Origin: Zhengitettix transpicula
Lineage: Eukaryota; Arthropoda; Insecta; Orthoptera; Tetrigidae
Length of the DNA: 64,000 bases
Assembly: GCA_037074705.1 (NCBI GenBank)
Contig: CM073590.1
Span: 53,585,895 to 53,649,894, forward strand
Direction of reading: 5' to 3'
Shown here piece by piece: positions 43,464-48,484 of the stretch (positions within the stretch are counted from its first letter, which is position 1; each line of letters opens with the position of its first letter). The translations under genes were made by a program, and so were the position numbers. The notes below the pieces were generated by a model, which saw only the letters and a program-made list of their open reading frames with translations, did not search any database and was not told the DNA's origin.

Positions 43464-44883
43464 TAAATGTTAAGATTTTAATTGTCAAGAGACAAAGTCA
43501 CGATTGATAATTGGATAGTGAGGAAAGATAGAAATATAGGACAAAGGTAGGGACTATGCTCTGAAGAAAGCATATGTGTTCAAGACATAGAAGGAAAGAC
43601 AGGTAATATTTGGCAAGGCCAGGAATTGAACCCAGGTACTTTTGATGCAGGCAAAATCTTAGATAAACCTGCATCCAGTAGGTCTGCACACTATTCCAAG
43701 AACAGGAGTTAGAATTGCTGTGGGGATGCAGCATTTTTTATATAACTGAAGGCATATTAAAATATATAATTGATATGTGAGAATAGTATCCCTTATCATA
43801 CATTCAAAAGATATTGTAAGCTAAAAAAAATTAGTGTGTTTTTAAAACACATGCATTTCTATTTATTTTACAGCATACGTAATCCATGTCCTGTTCCAAA
43901 GTATATTTTTCAACTAAATGTATACCTAGGAACTCAGCTGTCATACTTAAATGAATAATTTCTTCGTAGGATGATATATCTAAGATATCTTCAAATCTAA
44001 CTTTGTTAAAAGATATTATGCTAGTTTTTGTGGGATTTTCATGAAATTAATCTTATTAAAATATTTTGCTATATTATACCTGTTTGTACATGTCATTCCT
44101 ATCATGCCCCAAATAATTTATACAGTATTTATGTTAATATTACAAATATTATTTACAATTAAGATAAATGATATAGGCTCTAAAATGGAACCGTGCAGTG
44201 TTCAACATTTTAATATTTTATAGATATGCAGATCTGTTGTGTATGTTTCTGTATACTGAGTTTGCATTAGTTATAGTGCAGTACACCTAAGTCCATAACA
44301 TTCTTATTTCACAATTAGAACTACGTGGCTAATTGTGTCAAGAAGTGTGGCTGCTACCATTTCATTTCTGACCAATTTATGTAGGATTAATTCAATGAAA
44401 TCAGATATTACTTTGGTGGTAGACAATCCCATCCTTAATCCAAAACGGCTATTTTTAAGGTATCTGGAATATTCATACTTCAATACACATGTTGACTATA
44501 TCAGTAAGTAGTTGGAGAATTCACCCTTAGCAATTCTTAACTAGGTTAGTTGTGAGTTCATCCCATCCACTGCTTTTGTTTTTGTAATTTTATATTTGTT
44601 TTCATTTGATTTATAGTACATTGATATATAAATATGCTTTGACTAAATTATCTTCATTACTTATGTCTACATAATTCTACAATGGTAAGTATCACAACTT
44701 AAATAGTAAGCATTTAGACCATTGCTTATTATATATGGTTTTATATATTATTAATGTACTACATATGTTTTCTCTCATTTTGCCTTTTTTCAGTTTAGTA
44801 ATACTGTTGATAATGGTCCATATTGTTTAATGAATTTTGCATTGATTCAAGTAGTTTCTGATTTTCTTTAATAGATATAATAC

Positions 44884-44948
<65 letters not shown>

Positions 44949-46743
44949 ATTAGTAAGGATATAACATTGTCAAAACTAATTGTTATGGAAAGGGAAGAGA
45001 GATAGGTTGTGGCTTATTTGAAAGTGAAGTGCAGTGTCGCCATATGTAACTGAAGGTCATTCTTCAAATTTTCGGAGTCTCTCAGCCTCGTTCTTCAGGA
45101 AGGAGTGTTACACCATTCCGTGCACTGGCCGTCCGCAGCCATAAGGATATAGCATTGTCAAAAATAATTGCGTTATTGGTATAGAAAGCGAAGTGTAGTG
45201 TAGCCATAGGAAACCGAAGGTAATTCTTCTTCAAATTTCGGAGGCTTATTAAAATATTAATATAAAAATATATGCTTTTCTATGTGTGCTATTCTATGCC
45301 CGAGCATATGCTTTCACATAAAGCGTATTTCCAACCTTTCTCCTATTTATTTCTATCTTTCCTCACTATCCAGGATCCCATGTGACTTTGTCACCTAATT
45401 AAATTTCCTAACATTGTGTGTGTGTATATAAAAAATATAATCTATTTGAGTTTACTTGTTTTACAGAATTTACAAAAGATTCATTTCATTTCTATTTTTT
45501 TCACATTCAGGGAACAGAGTGCATAGATCTGTTTGCCTGTTTTATTGTTGCTGGGCAAGATTAATTGAAGGCTTGTATTATGGAAAGGTGGAACCTTTCC
45601 CATTTTGTATTTAGAGTACCTTCAGCTATAATGCTTTTCCAATATGTAGATGTTAGTTTCTGTGTTAGTCTGTTAATTTTTTGAATCATGAGATTTCGTC
45701 TTTACTCTGTTGTGTGGTTTGAGATTAGCTTTCAAAATTTTAAAGTTAGCTTCTGCACATAGTAATAAGGATGTCATTCCCCACTTCATTTGAGATGTGA
45801 ATGTTCTTGGGAGCATTTGTGATAATATAGTCTATGACAGATTTAGTTTTGTAACTGATCCTTGTGAAGTCCTGAATTGTATAGCTTTTCTGTTTCTTTA
45901 TTTGAACTGGATTTGGAGAATTGATTCATTTTGTTTTCCAAATTATTTTATAAATGAGATAATTAAATTACCAAATTAATTACTCATTACCATAGTACAA
46001 TTTAAGTCATTAAATTTTAATTTTTTTAAATCTTTAGGCAATTTACAACCCTTAAAACTGTTTTGGAAATCAGCCAATTTATTAGAAACAATATGTAATT
46101 CTATAAATTAACCTTTTTGCAGACGTTATTAATATGAAATTCTTGTTATGAGTATTATGTATCGTACATTGAATGGATTCAGACAGCTTTCTGACTTGGG
46201 TTTTATTAACCACTGTTATTATATTATTTTATACTCTTGTTTGTTTGAGTATGTGTGTATCTCAACTATTAGTTTTTCATTAGTTACTAATGTAACAACT
46301 TCAGTTTACACCTTTTAATCTCTTCTCTCCCTAAACATATCTTCACAGAATGTTCAACTTTAACTGCTAGTCCAAAACACACTTTCTCAAAACTGTTCTC
46401 AACAATGAATTTTTACCAATAAATTTCAAGATGATATAATTCGAAGCAACTATTGAAAATTAAGAATTATCTCTCATATTAAATCGTTCATGTCATAGTT
46501 GTTTGCATCCTAGCATTTTTGTTTTCATTTCAGACTTTTGCAAAGATAAAAACCATGACAGATGTTGAAGAGGGAATTATTGTACGATGTATACAGCAAC
46601 TTAATGAAACACTTCAAGATGTGAAGGAAGCAGCTAAAACTGTCGGTGTACAAAGTCTTATGCAAAAAATGGAAGAAGCTTCAAATGCAATTAAGAGAGA
46701 TATTGTATTTACAGTTAGTTTGTATACTACAGAAGGCTTTTAA
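1658..46743 (+). CDS. SKIV2L: Ski2-type DExH RNA helicase, 3' 15 coding exons (5' end outside window)
   Basis: Fifteen GT-AG exons join in frame to about 1,103 residues ending at a TAA. In order they carry an acidic N-terminal segment, Walker A AHTSAGKT (about residues 169-176 of the visible part), DEVH (260-263), SAT (291-293), motif V-like [13 protein letters not shown] (504-516), motif [11 protein letters not shown] (543-551), a winged-helix/arch stretch and a DSHCT-type C-terminus ending near SLYT. This is the Ski2 family, cytoplasmic 3'-5' RNA helicases that work with Ski3 and Ski8 to thread mRNA into the exosome. Every catalytic motif is intact and no frame break was found, so the gene looks functional. 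Human SKIV2L is about 1,246 residues, so roughly 140 N-terminal residues lie left of the window. The gene fills over 45 kb because its introns are loaded with transposons. Mtr4 is the closest alternative; the conserved C-terminal segments fit Ski2 better. Exons are listed separately. Confidence 0.95.
1951..4291 (+). other. SKIV2L intron
   Basis: AT-rich, without coding motifs. Around 2480-2510, CTCAGGGTCATTAGCTGG resembles a piece shared by the two LTR-like repeats at 21314 and 42527, so part of 2380-2900 may be a decayed copy. Confidence 0.4.
4292..4462 (+). CDS. SKIV2L: SKIV2L visible exon 2
   Basis: Exon of 57 codons, phase 0 at both ends, acceptor TTTTTCAG at 4284-4291 and donor GTAATT at 4463. 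It ends FELDHFQKQ, the Q-motif-like lead-in to helicase motif I. The PLE terminal repeat starts only about 60 bp beyond the donor. Confidence 0.95.
4521..7070 (-). mobile_element. Penelope-like element (PLE-1), nearly complete but frame-broken
   Basis: Read on the - strand from 6780 to 4790 it shows [60 protein letters not shown] (the RT catalytic pair) and finally [16 protein letters not shown], a GIY-YIG nuclease start. That order, RT then GIY-YIG, defines Penelope-like retroelements. At least three frame shifts (near 6080, 5840 and 5330) show it is dead. Both ends carry the same terminal repeat in inverted orientation: GGTATGGAAAGGAAAGAGAG at 4526 and its complement ending near 7066, each followed inward by a matching stretch around CCAGGCCACTAAC. 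The right copy holds an extra ~140 bp that the left copy lacks. It lies in a SKIV2L intron, antisense to the gene. Confidence 0.88.
4722..4743 (+). repeat. (CA)n microsatellite inside PLE-1
   Basis: About 11 CA units in the 3' non-coding part of PLE-1; the same place in PLE-3 is also rich in TATG/TG steps. Confidence 0.85.
7110..8640 (+). other. SKIV2L intron segment with possible LTR-like remnant
   Basis: No coding motif seen. AATTTCTGGGTTGTTATCGGG near 7316 again resembles the shared piece of the LTR-like family; CTTTCTCTGC-type pyrimidine-rich stretches follow to about 8130. Ends could not be set. Confidence 0.35.
8640..9050 (+). mobile_element. tRNA-headed SINE, diverged copy
   Basis: Head CCAGTGGCCAAGATGGTTAAG from about 8741 with B-box-like GGTTCCAGTCC, then CAAATATTTTCAGTC, a (CTTC)n expansion at 8838-8893, ACATATGCTTTTCAATGTGC and the CCTCACAATCCAAGTTCG tail. 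Confidence 0.75.
8838..8893 (+). repeat. (CTTC)n microsatellite
   Basis: About 14 tetranucleotide units, grown from the C/T-rich body of a SINE. Confidence 0.9.
9249..10000 (-). mobile_element. Possible gypsy gag/protease remnant
   Basis: On the - strand a Cys-rich [13 protein letters not shown] (near 9845) resembles the first zinc knuckle of arthropod gypsy Gag, with one residue lost. Downstream, a 92-residue frame (9249-9527) has [20 protein letters not shown], vaguely like an aspartic-protease FxxDTG...LP stretch with the active-site DTG changed. Weak; both could be chance. Confidence 0.35.
10430..10625 (-). mobile_element. Second type of tRNA-derived SINE
   Basis: On the - strand: GTTTGGTCAGCGTGACTGCC (A-box side), then CCCGGGTTCAAATCCCAGC (B box), GGGCATGGATGTTTGTGAGC and a tail with AAACTCATCAATTAGTCAC. 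The 5' end does not pair with the 3' end, so it is not a working tRNA. Confidence 0.6.
11158..11270 (+). CDS. SKIV2L: SKIV2L visible exon 3 (helicase motif I)
   Basis: Exon of 37 codons plus two bases (donor GTATGT at 11271). It carries [20 protein letters not shown], the Walker A nucleotide-binding loop of Ski2-like helicases, and ends in phase 2, splitting an Arg codon with the next exon. Confidence 0.96.
11271..12620 (+). other. SKIV2L intron segment, nothing recognised
   Basis: AT-rich; a C/T-rich stretch at 11560-11860 with no conserved coding motif. A 79-residue + frame (11794-12033) shows no family signature and looks accidental. Confidence 0.5.
12630..12800 (-). mobile_element. PLE 3'-end fragment
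   Basis: Same order as the left end of PLE-1: a CACCTGTCATCTAACTTTTCC stretch, then AAGGTAAGGTCATGGTAGAGGAAA and a CATACATA/TGCATATGT-rich part. Only the 3' non-coding part survives, next to a gypsy LTR. Confidence 0.5.
12826..13099 (-). repeat. Candidate 3' LTR of the gypsy fragment
   Basis: Starts TGTTATGTT right after the end of the pol remnant and ends in CAACA, the TG...CA form of an LTR. No second copy lies in the window, so the boundaries rest on the dinucleotides alone. Confidence 0.45.
12826..14100 (-). mobile_element. Ty3/gypsy-type fragment: integrase C-half and 3' LTR, decayed
   Basis: On the - strand from 14000 leftwards: [18 protein letters not shown] (integrase zinc-finger end), [19 protein letters not shown] then a stop and NEFIQNNGI (integrase core), [10 protein letters not shown], and [18 protein letters not shown] with DGQVWRC, the usual end of gypsy pol. 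A TGTTATG...CAACA segment (12826-13099) follows as a candidate 3' LTR. Stops and shifts show it is dead. It lies in a SKIV2L intron. Confidence 0.75.
14440..14590 (-). repeat. SINE tail remnant
   Basis: Inverted tail sequence (AAGTCATATTTGATAATTGAGTAGTGAGGAAAG) up to the CATATGCTTTAGG...AGCATATG hairpin part; the tRNA-like head is missing. Flanked by (TG)n/(TA)n/(CA)n simple repeats at 14380-14428. Confidence 0.55.
14895..15480. repeat. Cluster of PLE-type terminal repeats, direct and inverted
   Basis: Copies start GGTATGG at 14897 and GGTATGG at 15099 in + orientation, each running through TTACCTGAAAGTGAAGTGCGG and a CGGAGGCTCTCAGCCTCC hairpin. A third partial copy starts near 15255, and an inverted one ends CCATACCAATA near 15480. 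TA tracts at 14862-14894 and 15073-15097 separate them. The inverted copy carries a foreign 43-bp patch (15392-15434). Confidence 0.85.
15514..15564. repeat. (TA)n tracts, many in the window
   Basis: Long perfect TA runs lie at 7075-7108, 14862-14894, 15073-15097, 15514-15564, 16340-16391, 34848-34899, 42490-42526, 44886-44945, 52369-52410 and 60190-60212. Nearly all touch the end of a PLE-type terminal repeat, a family C/D element, a SINE or an LTR-like repeat, so they look tied to those elements. Apparent Ile-Tyr repeat proteins here are not genes. Confidence 0.9.
15570..15670 (+). repeat. Family D left arm
   Basis: ATATGGACAGGAAAGGAGGAC, then CTTAAATTGATAGTTGGTGTC and CGCCAGCATAG match the family D left arm. 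It follows directly on a TA tract and stops near 15690 at CATCCTGAGG. Confidence 0.55.
15828..16059 (+). CDS. SKIV2L: SKIV2L visible exon 4 (motifs Ia, Ib and II)
   Basis: Acceptor TTTTTCAG at 15820-15827, donor GTAAGT at 16060. It encodes [13 protein letters not shown] (motif Ia), [20 protein letters not shown] (Ib region) and [11 protein letters not shown], the DEVH box that coordinates Mg-ATP. Starts with a split codon and ends in phase 0. Confidence 0.97.
16148..16230 (+). repeat. Family C left arm only
   Basis: AACACATTTAGATACGAAAGA, then TTATCTAAAATCAACATTTGG and TCCAGTTAGCCTGAGGAGTG. It is cut off by a SINE tail starting near 16230. Confidence 0.65.
16230..16590. repeat. Two SINE remnants around a TA tract
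   Basis: The + strand tail CCTTCCTCACTATCCAGGTTT (16263) leads into a TA tract (16340-16391). Then an inverted SINE with AAGCATATGCTCGG, GGTCAGGAATTGAACCTGG (B-box side) and GATGCTTTAACAATTAAG (A-box side) follows to about 16590. Confidence 0.6.
17067..17308 (+). CDS. SKIV2L: SKIV2L visible exon 5 (motif III)
   Basis: Acceptor TTTTCAG ending 17066, donor GTAAGT at 17309. Encodes [16 protein letters not shown] followed by [17 protein letters not shown], i.e. motif III (SAT) of RecA-like domain 1, then the RPVPL linker. Ends in phase 2 (AA), completed to an Asn codon by the next exon. Confidence 0.96.
17309..18570 (+). other. SKIV2L intron, nothing recognised
   Basis: The stretch 17500-17960 is less AT-rich than the rest and could be an old transposon, but I can read no motif in it on either strand. 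Confidence 0.5.
18571..18913 (+). CDS. SKIV2L: SKIV2L visible exon 6 (start of RecA domain 2)
   Basis: Acceptor TTTACAG ending 18570, donor GTATGT at 18914. Encodes a Lys/Gln-rich linker and then [16 protein letters not shown] (motif IV region), ending DKVLPQ. One leading base finishes the split codon; the exon ends in phase 0. A - strand reading frame across this interval is only a shadow of the exon. Confidence 0.95.
18914..20160 (+). other. SKIV2L intron segment, nothing recognised
   Basis: AT-rich. A 76-residue - strand frame at 19700-19930 has no motif that I know. No repeat structure besides the tandem duplication that follows. Confidence 0.5.
20164..20311. repeat. 74-bp tandem duplication
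   Basis: TGTCCATCTTTGTTTCTATA starts at 20164 and again at 20238; the two 74-bp units differ by one base (TTATATTTAA versus TTATAATTAA). A recent local duplication in the SKIV2L intron before exon 7. Confidence 0.9.
20554..20664 (+). CDS. SKIV2L: SKIV2L visible exon 7
   Basis: Exon of 37 codons, phase 0 both ends, between acceptor TTTTTTACAG and donor GTAAGA at 20665. Encodes [20 protein letters not shown], the conserved segment ahead of motif V. A PLE-type terminal repeat begins about 50 bp past the donor. Confidence 0.97.
20715..20815 (-). repeat. PLE-type terminal repeat, partial
   Basis: GAAAATTTGAAGAACAACC, a GTACCGTACTTCACTTTCAG segment and CTATCTCTCTATCCTTT match the inverted form of the terminal repeat. 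The splice-like motif is mutated here (TTTCAGATAAG). Followed at once by a SINE tail. Confidence 0.75.
20975..21312 (+). mobile_element. tRNA-headed SINE, best copy
   Basis: The head at 21037-21108 folds as a tRNA, followed by AAATATTTTCAGTCTTTCC, a CATATG...CATATG hairpin stretch and a tail CTTCCTCACTATCCAAG...TCCTAATAT that runs into a TA run. The same order appears at 8640-9050 and, inverted, at 52415-52870. A second tail copy (20815-20935) lies just before it. Confidence 0.8.
21314..22551. mobile_element. Solo-LTR-like repeat inserted in a TA tract
   Basis: Starts TGTAATAC and ends GTATTACA, an 8-bp perfect terminal inversion of TG...CA form. TATATA lies on both sides. It shares internal stretches (AACGAAATCTGACT, CTCAGGGTC/CTGGGTTGAT-like) with 42527-43432. 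No coding motifs seen. A TIR DNA element is the alternative. Confidence 0.5.
23225..24500. repeat. Truncated copy of the 30376-32570 repeat family
   Basis: Begins AACTAGCTGAGTGACCATCA near 23235, the diverged form of the start at 30377. Repeats of the anchor (ACTCCATTCAGTCTG near 23730, TTCAACACTGGTCTCAGTTG near 24145) and short G-rich blocks follow. Contains an (AATGT)n run at 24314-24353. Confidence 0.55.
24314..24353 (+). repeat. (AATGT)n pentanucleotide microsatellite
   Basis: About eight units of AATGT/TGTAA. Confidence 0.9.
25243..25474 (+). CDS. SKIV2L: SKIV2L visible exon 8 (motifs V and VI)
   Basis: Acceptor TTTTTTTCAG ending 25242, donor GTAAAT at 25475. Encodes [19 protein letters not shown] (motif V) and [10 protein letters not shown] (motif VI with the arginine finger). 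Ends in phase 1, splitting a Gly codon across an intron of only 79 bp. Confidence 0.98.
25554..25831 (+). CDS. SKIV2L: SKIV2L visible exon 9 (winged-helix region)
   Basis: Acceptor CCTACAG ending 25553, donor GTAAGA at 25832. Starts [20 protein letters not shown] and VEDMMSHSF, the post-motif-VI signature of Ski2/Mtr4 helicases, then a charged helical stretch that leads into the arch insertion. Confidence 0.96.
26525..26765 (+). mobile_element. PLE reverse-transcriptase fragment
   Basis: Short + strand piece reading [15 protein letters not shown], then [20 protein letters not shown] with one stop: the same stretch as [21 protein letters not shown] of PLE-1. No ends or terminal repeats; lies in the SKIV2L intron after exon 9. 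Confidence 0.75.
27036..27451 (+). CDS. SKIV2L: SKIV2L visible exon 10 (arch domain)
   Basis: The longest exon, 138 codons plus two bases. Acceptor TTTTTCAG ending 27035, donor GTAAGA at 27452. It encodes a beta-rich stretch including [12 protein letters not shown] and [13 protein letters not shown], matching the Ski2 arch insertion, and ends RQLPRF(R). Phase 2 at the 3' end. Confidence 0.93.
27540..27765. repeat. Decayed foldback element, family B
   Basis: AGATAAAATAGCCATTAACAG at 27542 and GGTATTTATTCTGTCTGTTAAT near 27722 are diverged inverted ends; AATCAGGTGATGAACTTG matches the family centre. It directly precedes the large palindrome at 27796. Confidence 0.5.
27796..28296. mobile_element. 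501-bp near-perfect palindrome (foldback element)
   Basis: Arms of about 235 bp (27796-28030 and 28063-28296) match in inverted order with few differences, around a 32-bp spacer. Outer ends read CAATATATT; each arm has CGTTTCGACGAC/GTCGTCGAAACG near a small GACGAC...GTCGTC hairpin and an AAAACCCGGTTGAACTCCGA block. GC is clearly higher than the surrounding intron. High arm identity suggests recent insertion or arm conversion. Probably a non-autonomous foldback or terminal-repeat pair; family not known to me. Confidence 0.85.
28690..30290 (-). mobile_element. Penelope-like element (PLE-2), decayed
   Basis: On the - strand it shows [18 protein letters not shown] (PLE RT motif) near 30000-30050, the connector [18 protein letters not shown] near 29700, a Cys-containing [11 protein letters not shown] near 29250, and a degraded nuclease region with [15 protein letters not shown] near 29060. 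The GIY-YIG core itself is destroyed. The 5' part ends inside the RT near 30290. Several frame breaks. Confidence 0.8.
30376..32570. repeat. Interspersed repeat made of ~210-300-bp internal units
   Basis: Starts near AACTACCTGGGTGCCCGGCG (30377) and ends GGTGAAATTTGCTCC then (CAAA)n near 32568. Inside, an ACTCGAATTTCGGTTG-like anchor recurs at about 30436, 30735, 31003, 31441, 31741, 31951 and 32196, each accompanied by a CCACCCC-rich stretch and AACATGTTTGAAAATTT. Units are strongly diverged. No RT or transposase frame seen. Includes a 17-C run at 30908-30924. Confidence 0.7.
32880..34098 (+). other. SKIV2L intron segment with faint repeat traces
   Basis: Near 33560-33610, GGCCAGAGAAAAAATTTGTGG with CTTGCCTGAATATGAAATT is a decayed outer part of a PLE-type terminal repeat. 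A 112-residue - strand frame at 33054-33392 shows no recognisable motif. Otherwise nothing. Confidence 0.4.
34099..34330. repeat. Foldback element, family C
   Basis: Ends AACACATTTAGATATGAAAA and, inverted, CCTATTTAAATGTGTT. Inner arms TTACCTGAAATCAAAAGTTGG and CCAACTATTGATTTCAGGTAA are inverted copies. The right arm ends 54 bp before the true acceptor of SKIV2L exon 11. Confidence 0.75.
34385..34589 (+). CDS. SKIV2L: SKIV2L visible exon 11 (arch/stalk)
   Basis: Acceptor TTCATGTAG ending 34384, donor GTAGGT at 34590, in phase with its neighbours. Encodes [20 protein letters not shown] and a helical segment that fits the stalk of the Ski2 arch. It follows a 6.9-kb transposon-packed intron. 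Confidence 0.9.
34662..34847. repeat. Perfect-looking hairpin made of two PLE-type terminal repeats
   Basis: Arms 34662-34743 and 34766-34847 (82 bp each) are inverted copies with no difference that I can see, separated by 22 bp. Each arm is the PLE terminal-repeat outer part (GGTATGGAGAGGACAGAG...GTGCGGTGTCGCC). It is followed by a TA tract to 34899. Lies in the intron after SKIV2L exon 11, about 70 bp from the donor. Confidence 0.9.
35415..35565 (+). CDS. SKIV2L: SKIV2L visible exon 12 (arch/stalk helix)
   Basis: Acceptor TTGTTATAG ending 35414, donor GTAAGA at 35566. Encodes an amphipathic, coiled-coil-like stretch ([14 protein letters not shown]) and then [13 protein letters not shown], typical of the return helix of the Ski2 arch. 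Ends in phase 1. Confidence 0.92.
35736..36256. mobile_element. Tc1/mariner-like foldback element
   Basis: Two arms of about 130 bp are inverted copies: the left has CATGGGACAAAGTTTGAG and GGCACAGCTTACTAAAACAT near 35748-35795, the right has the complement near 36200-36245. The GGACAAAGTTTGAG end resembles Tc1/mariner inverted repeats. The centre (35880-36110) has no transposase frame, so it is a non-autonomous or deleted copy. In the intron after SKIV2L exon 12. Confidence 0.65.
36490..37640 (-). mobile_element. LINE RT relic split by a foldback insertion
   Basis: On the - strand: [18 protein letters not shown] (near 37580), [20 protein letters not shown] (near 37420), [17 protein letters not shown] (near 37260), then, after a foldback repeat at 36880-37140, [11 protein letters not shown] and CGLKVNR (near 36830) and a 3' end resembling LEAFEMWCYRR (near 36560). 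These are non-LTR RT motifs in their proper order with many frame breaks. In a SKIV2L intron, antisense. Confidence 0.65.
36880..37140. repeat. Foldback element, family B, nested in a LINE relic
   Basis: Arms of about 110 bp: CCACACAATGTTTCTGCAAT near 36936 and, inverted, ATTGCAAATGCATTGTGTGG near 37087. The flanking sequence on both sides is the same LINE reading frame family, so this is a later insertion. Confidence 0.75.
37640..39645 (+). other. SKIV2L intron segment, nothing recognised
   Basis: AT-rich DNA without exon, RNA gene or clear repeat. The sequence around 38130-38520 is somewhat more complex but yields no motif. Confidence 0.5.
39646..39824 (+). CDS. SKIV2L: SKIV2L visible exon 13 (DSHCT domain start)
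   Basis: Acceptor GAATTACAG ending 39645, donor GTAAGT at 39825. Encodes [20 protein letters not shown] and [15 protein letters not shown], the opening of the C-terminal helical domain of Ski2-like helicases. Two leading bases finish a split Val codon. Confidence 0.95.
39825..42022 (+). other. SKIV2L intron
   Basis: Apart from the LTR-like patch at 40965-41288, nothing was recognised. GAATGGTTCAAAAGTACATGG at 40494 opens a more complex stretch to 40680 with no coding motif. Confidence 0.45.
40965..41288 (+). repeat. Possible solo LTR next to a primer-binding-like TGGCGCC
   Basis: Begins TGTAACACCC and ends CTGCCACA; TGGCGCCTGG follows one base later (41290), like a retroelement primer-binding site. 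The GC-rich patch stands out from the AT-rich intron around it. No internal coding sequence follows; a TA tract starts near 41358. Confidence 0.35.
42023..42160 (+). CDS. SKIV2L: SKIV2L visible exon 14 (DSHCT domain)
   Basis: 46 codons, phase 0 both ends. Acceptor TTGTTTTAG ending 42022, donor GTATGT at 42161. Ends [12 protein letters not shown], the conserved aromatic Trp-containing segment of the domain. Confidence 0.95.
42527..43432. mobile_element. Solo-LTR-like repeat inserted in a TA tract
   Basis: Starts TGTAATAA, ends GGTATTACA, and interrupts a long TATATA tract. Shares CGAAATCTGACT and a CTCAGG...ACTGGGTTTGAT stretch with 21314-22551 in the same order, so the two are one family. 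No coding motifs. Confidence 0.5.
43433..43690 (-). repeat. SINE remnant with tRNA-like end
   Basis: GAGACAAAGTCACG...GGATAGTGAGGAAAGATAG is the inverted tail; GGCCAGGAATTGAACCCAGG near 43617 is the B-box side of the tRNA-like head, truncated after GATAAACCTGCATCC. Confidence 0.6.
44985..45245 (+). repeat. PLE-type terminal repeats, decayed pair
   Basis: One copy begins TATGGAAAGGGAAGAGAG near 44985 and runs to the CCTTCTTCAGG-like hairpin part and GCACTGGCCG near 45130. A second, shorter copy starts near 45173 and stops at 45245. Preceded by a 60-bp TA tract. Confidence 0.75.
45255..45440 (+). repeat. SINE tail remnant
   Basis: ATATGCTTTTCTATGTGTGC, GAGCATATGCTTTCACATAAA and CTTTCCTCACTATCCAGGATC match the SINE 3' part, ending in a (TG)n run. 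Part of the cluster that interrupts a LINE relic. Confidence 0.6.
46534..46743 (+). CDS. SKIV2L: SKIV2L terminal coding exon
   Basis: Acceptor TTTTCATTTCAG ending 46533. Encodes [20 protein letters not shown] and ends [15 protein letters not shown] before TAA at 46741-46743. The RDIVF.SLYT ending is the usual C-terminus of Ski2 helicases; the last few residues extend slightly past the typical end. No unambiguous AATAAA was identified just downstream. Confidence 0.95.
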   Translation, partial: TFAKIKTMTDVEEGIIVRCIQQLNETLQDVKEAAKTVGVQSLMQKMEEASNAIKRDIVFTVSLYTTEGF

Positions 46744-47684
46744 TTAAAATTTATTTATGAATTTAATTTGTTTCATTTAATATAAATCTGTCAATATGAG
46801 TGTGTTGTAATCACTGATCCCTTGATTTTTAGCTTTACAATATTCAAAATGAATCTATCCATTAGTACAAAATTCATCTTTGTATAATTTAAATAATGCA
46901 ATCCAAACAAGGAAACGACTTGCCAGGAACACTTAAAATTGAATCGAGCACGACTAAAAAGTTTGGAATTTCAGGTGTTTTAGCATTGATTTAATTGTGG
47001 GGGTTTAGTTAATAATACTTCCACTTCAACATTCAGTACTACAATTTAATTTAAAAGAAATTTAACTATACATTTCTACCATCCAGGCTCAATCATTGAA
47101 TATGCCTACCTGATTTGCACTCTCATTCTTAACTCAATACTTAGAAAAAACTAACTAAAAAAGTTACAGGATTTGAATATAAATATTTGGCCACGAATTG
47201 TTATTGAATTTAGAACGTTCTTGAAGAAAACTGCCGGGAATTGACTGCAAATATGTATAATAAATAAGACGGGAGAAGCTACAAGTTAATGGGAGGGCTT
47301 ACACTTGGCACTCTCAGTGTATTCAGAGTGGCAAGGACCACATTTCATGTAGGCCGATAGTTTCTGGACACTTCAAGACTTGACAGACATGTATGACCCA
47401 GACAGCTCTCCAAACTTTACTGATGAAGTACCAGACACATTCTCACACTTCACAAGGGCTTATAATATAGGGTAAAATTTCAGGAATGGATTACTTATAT
47501 TGACAGAAAAAAAGTATCACTTGTGTATCCTGATATAGCTGTAATAATGGGAATGATGCACCTCTTGCAAGTGCCTAACTTGCACCTCCCCGTAACCCAA
47601 TAATAACAAAAGTTAAATGTAAAGAGTTAAATTGTACTAAATGAAATATATTAAAAATTATTAACGTCATCAGAAAGAGCTATC

Positions 47685-47935
47685 TGTAAAGTAAAAAGAC
47701 AGAGCAAAGTCGATTTATCTGAAATCGATAGTTGGGTTGAGGACTGAAAATATTACAAATTTTTGAGCTCCCTTCATCAGGAAAGTCTGTATTGTGTGCT
47801 GGCCGAGTACAAATCAATTCAGCACGCAGTTCTGACCTTTATTCCAGGTGAAGGGGGCACAGGTCCTCAAAAATTTGAAATATTTTCACTCATCAGTCCA
47901 ATTGAACCAACTGTTGATCTTGGACTTTGGTAATA
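47685..47935. repeat. Foldback element, family C, diverged
   Basis: TTTATCTGAAATCGATAGTTGG near 47716 and CCAACTGTTGATCTTGGAC near 47908 are inverted arms; two inverted copies of AGGTCCTCAAAAATTTGAAA-like sequence lie between. In the SKIV2L-SEC13 intergenic gap. Confidence 0.65.
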
Positions 47936-48484
47936 ATACTATATGCTGTAACATTGACTGGTGTCCACAGGCGAAACATCTTGGGGCTGTAGGCAGGATC
48001 CTCAATTGTCTGGAGTTATAAAACATTTAATCAAAGATTGTGAAAGTAGGGACTATTATATGCACATTATGGCCTATCTTAAAATTTAAAAATACATCTA
48101 AAATATTTTATTGTAATTGTGTGGTGTATTAAAATTTTGGATTATTCAAGAATTGGTATGTTGAGTGTTTATTTGCAATTATTAAAATTAGATTGTCCAT
48201 CGAATTTCATATTGCGTTATCTTAAATTTATGGATATTTTGGTAAATTCAACTTTAAAAATGTTAATTTCCATGTTTTATTGAGTCTAAGTCAAAGATTA
48301 TTAAAAGTAAAAATTAAATTACATTCCATGCTTATTTTGATATTTGTAAATAGAACCATGCCATATTGATGTTTTATTAACTAAATTTCTGTCTTATCAT
48401 TTCAAGCCTTTCATTAAATATGAAGACCCAGAATATCTTAAAAATTTATAAACATTTTTGATCGAAGTATACATATATTCATCT

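Larger units (their letters stand above)
43770..46020 (-). mobile_element. LINE relic (endonuclease and RT) interrupted by younger repeats
   Basis: The right part (45530-46020, - strand) reads [20 protein letters not shown], the C-terminal end of a LINE endonuclease domain. The left part (43770-44640) reads [45 protein letters not shown] and FLGIHLVEK, i.e. RT motifs in order. Between them 44885-45440 is occupied by a TA tract, PLE terminal repeats and a SINE tail. Frame breaks throughout. In the last SKIV2L intron. Confidence 0.65.

Noticed and set aside
47955..48005. Hammerhead-like GGCGAAACATC...GGCTGTAGGC stretch, similar to 8175-8215
   Set aside because: Only a short resemblance (CGAAAC with a nearby hairpin); the CUGANGA part is missing.
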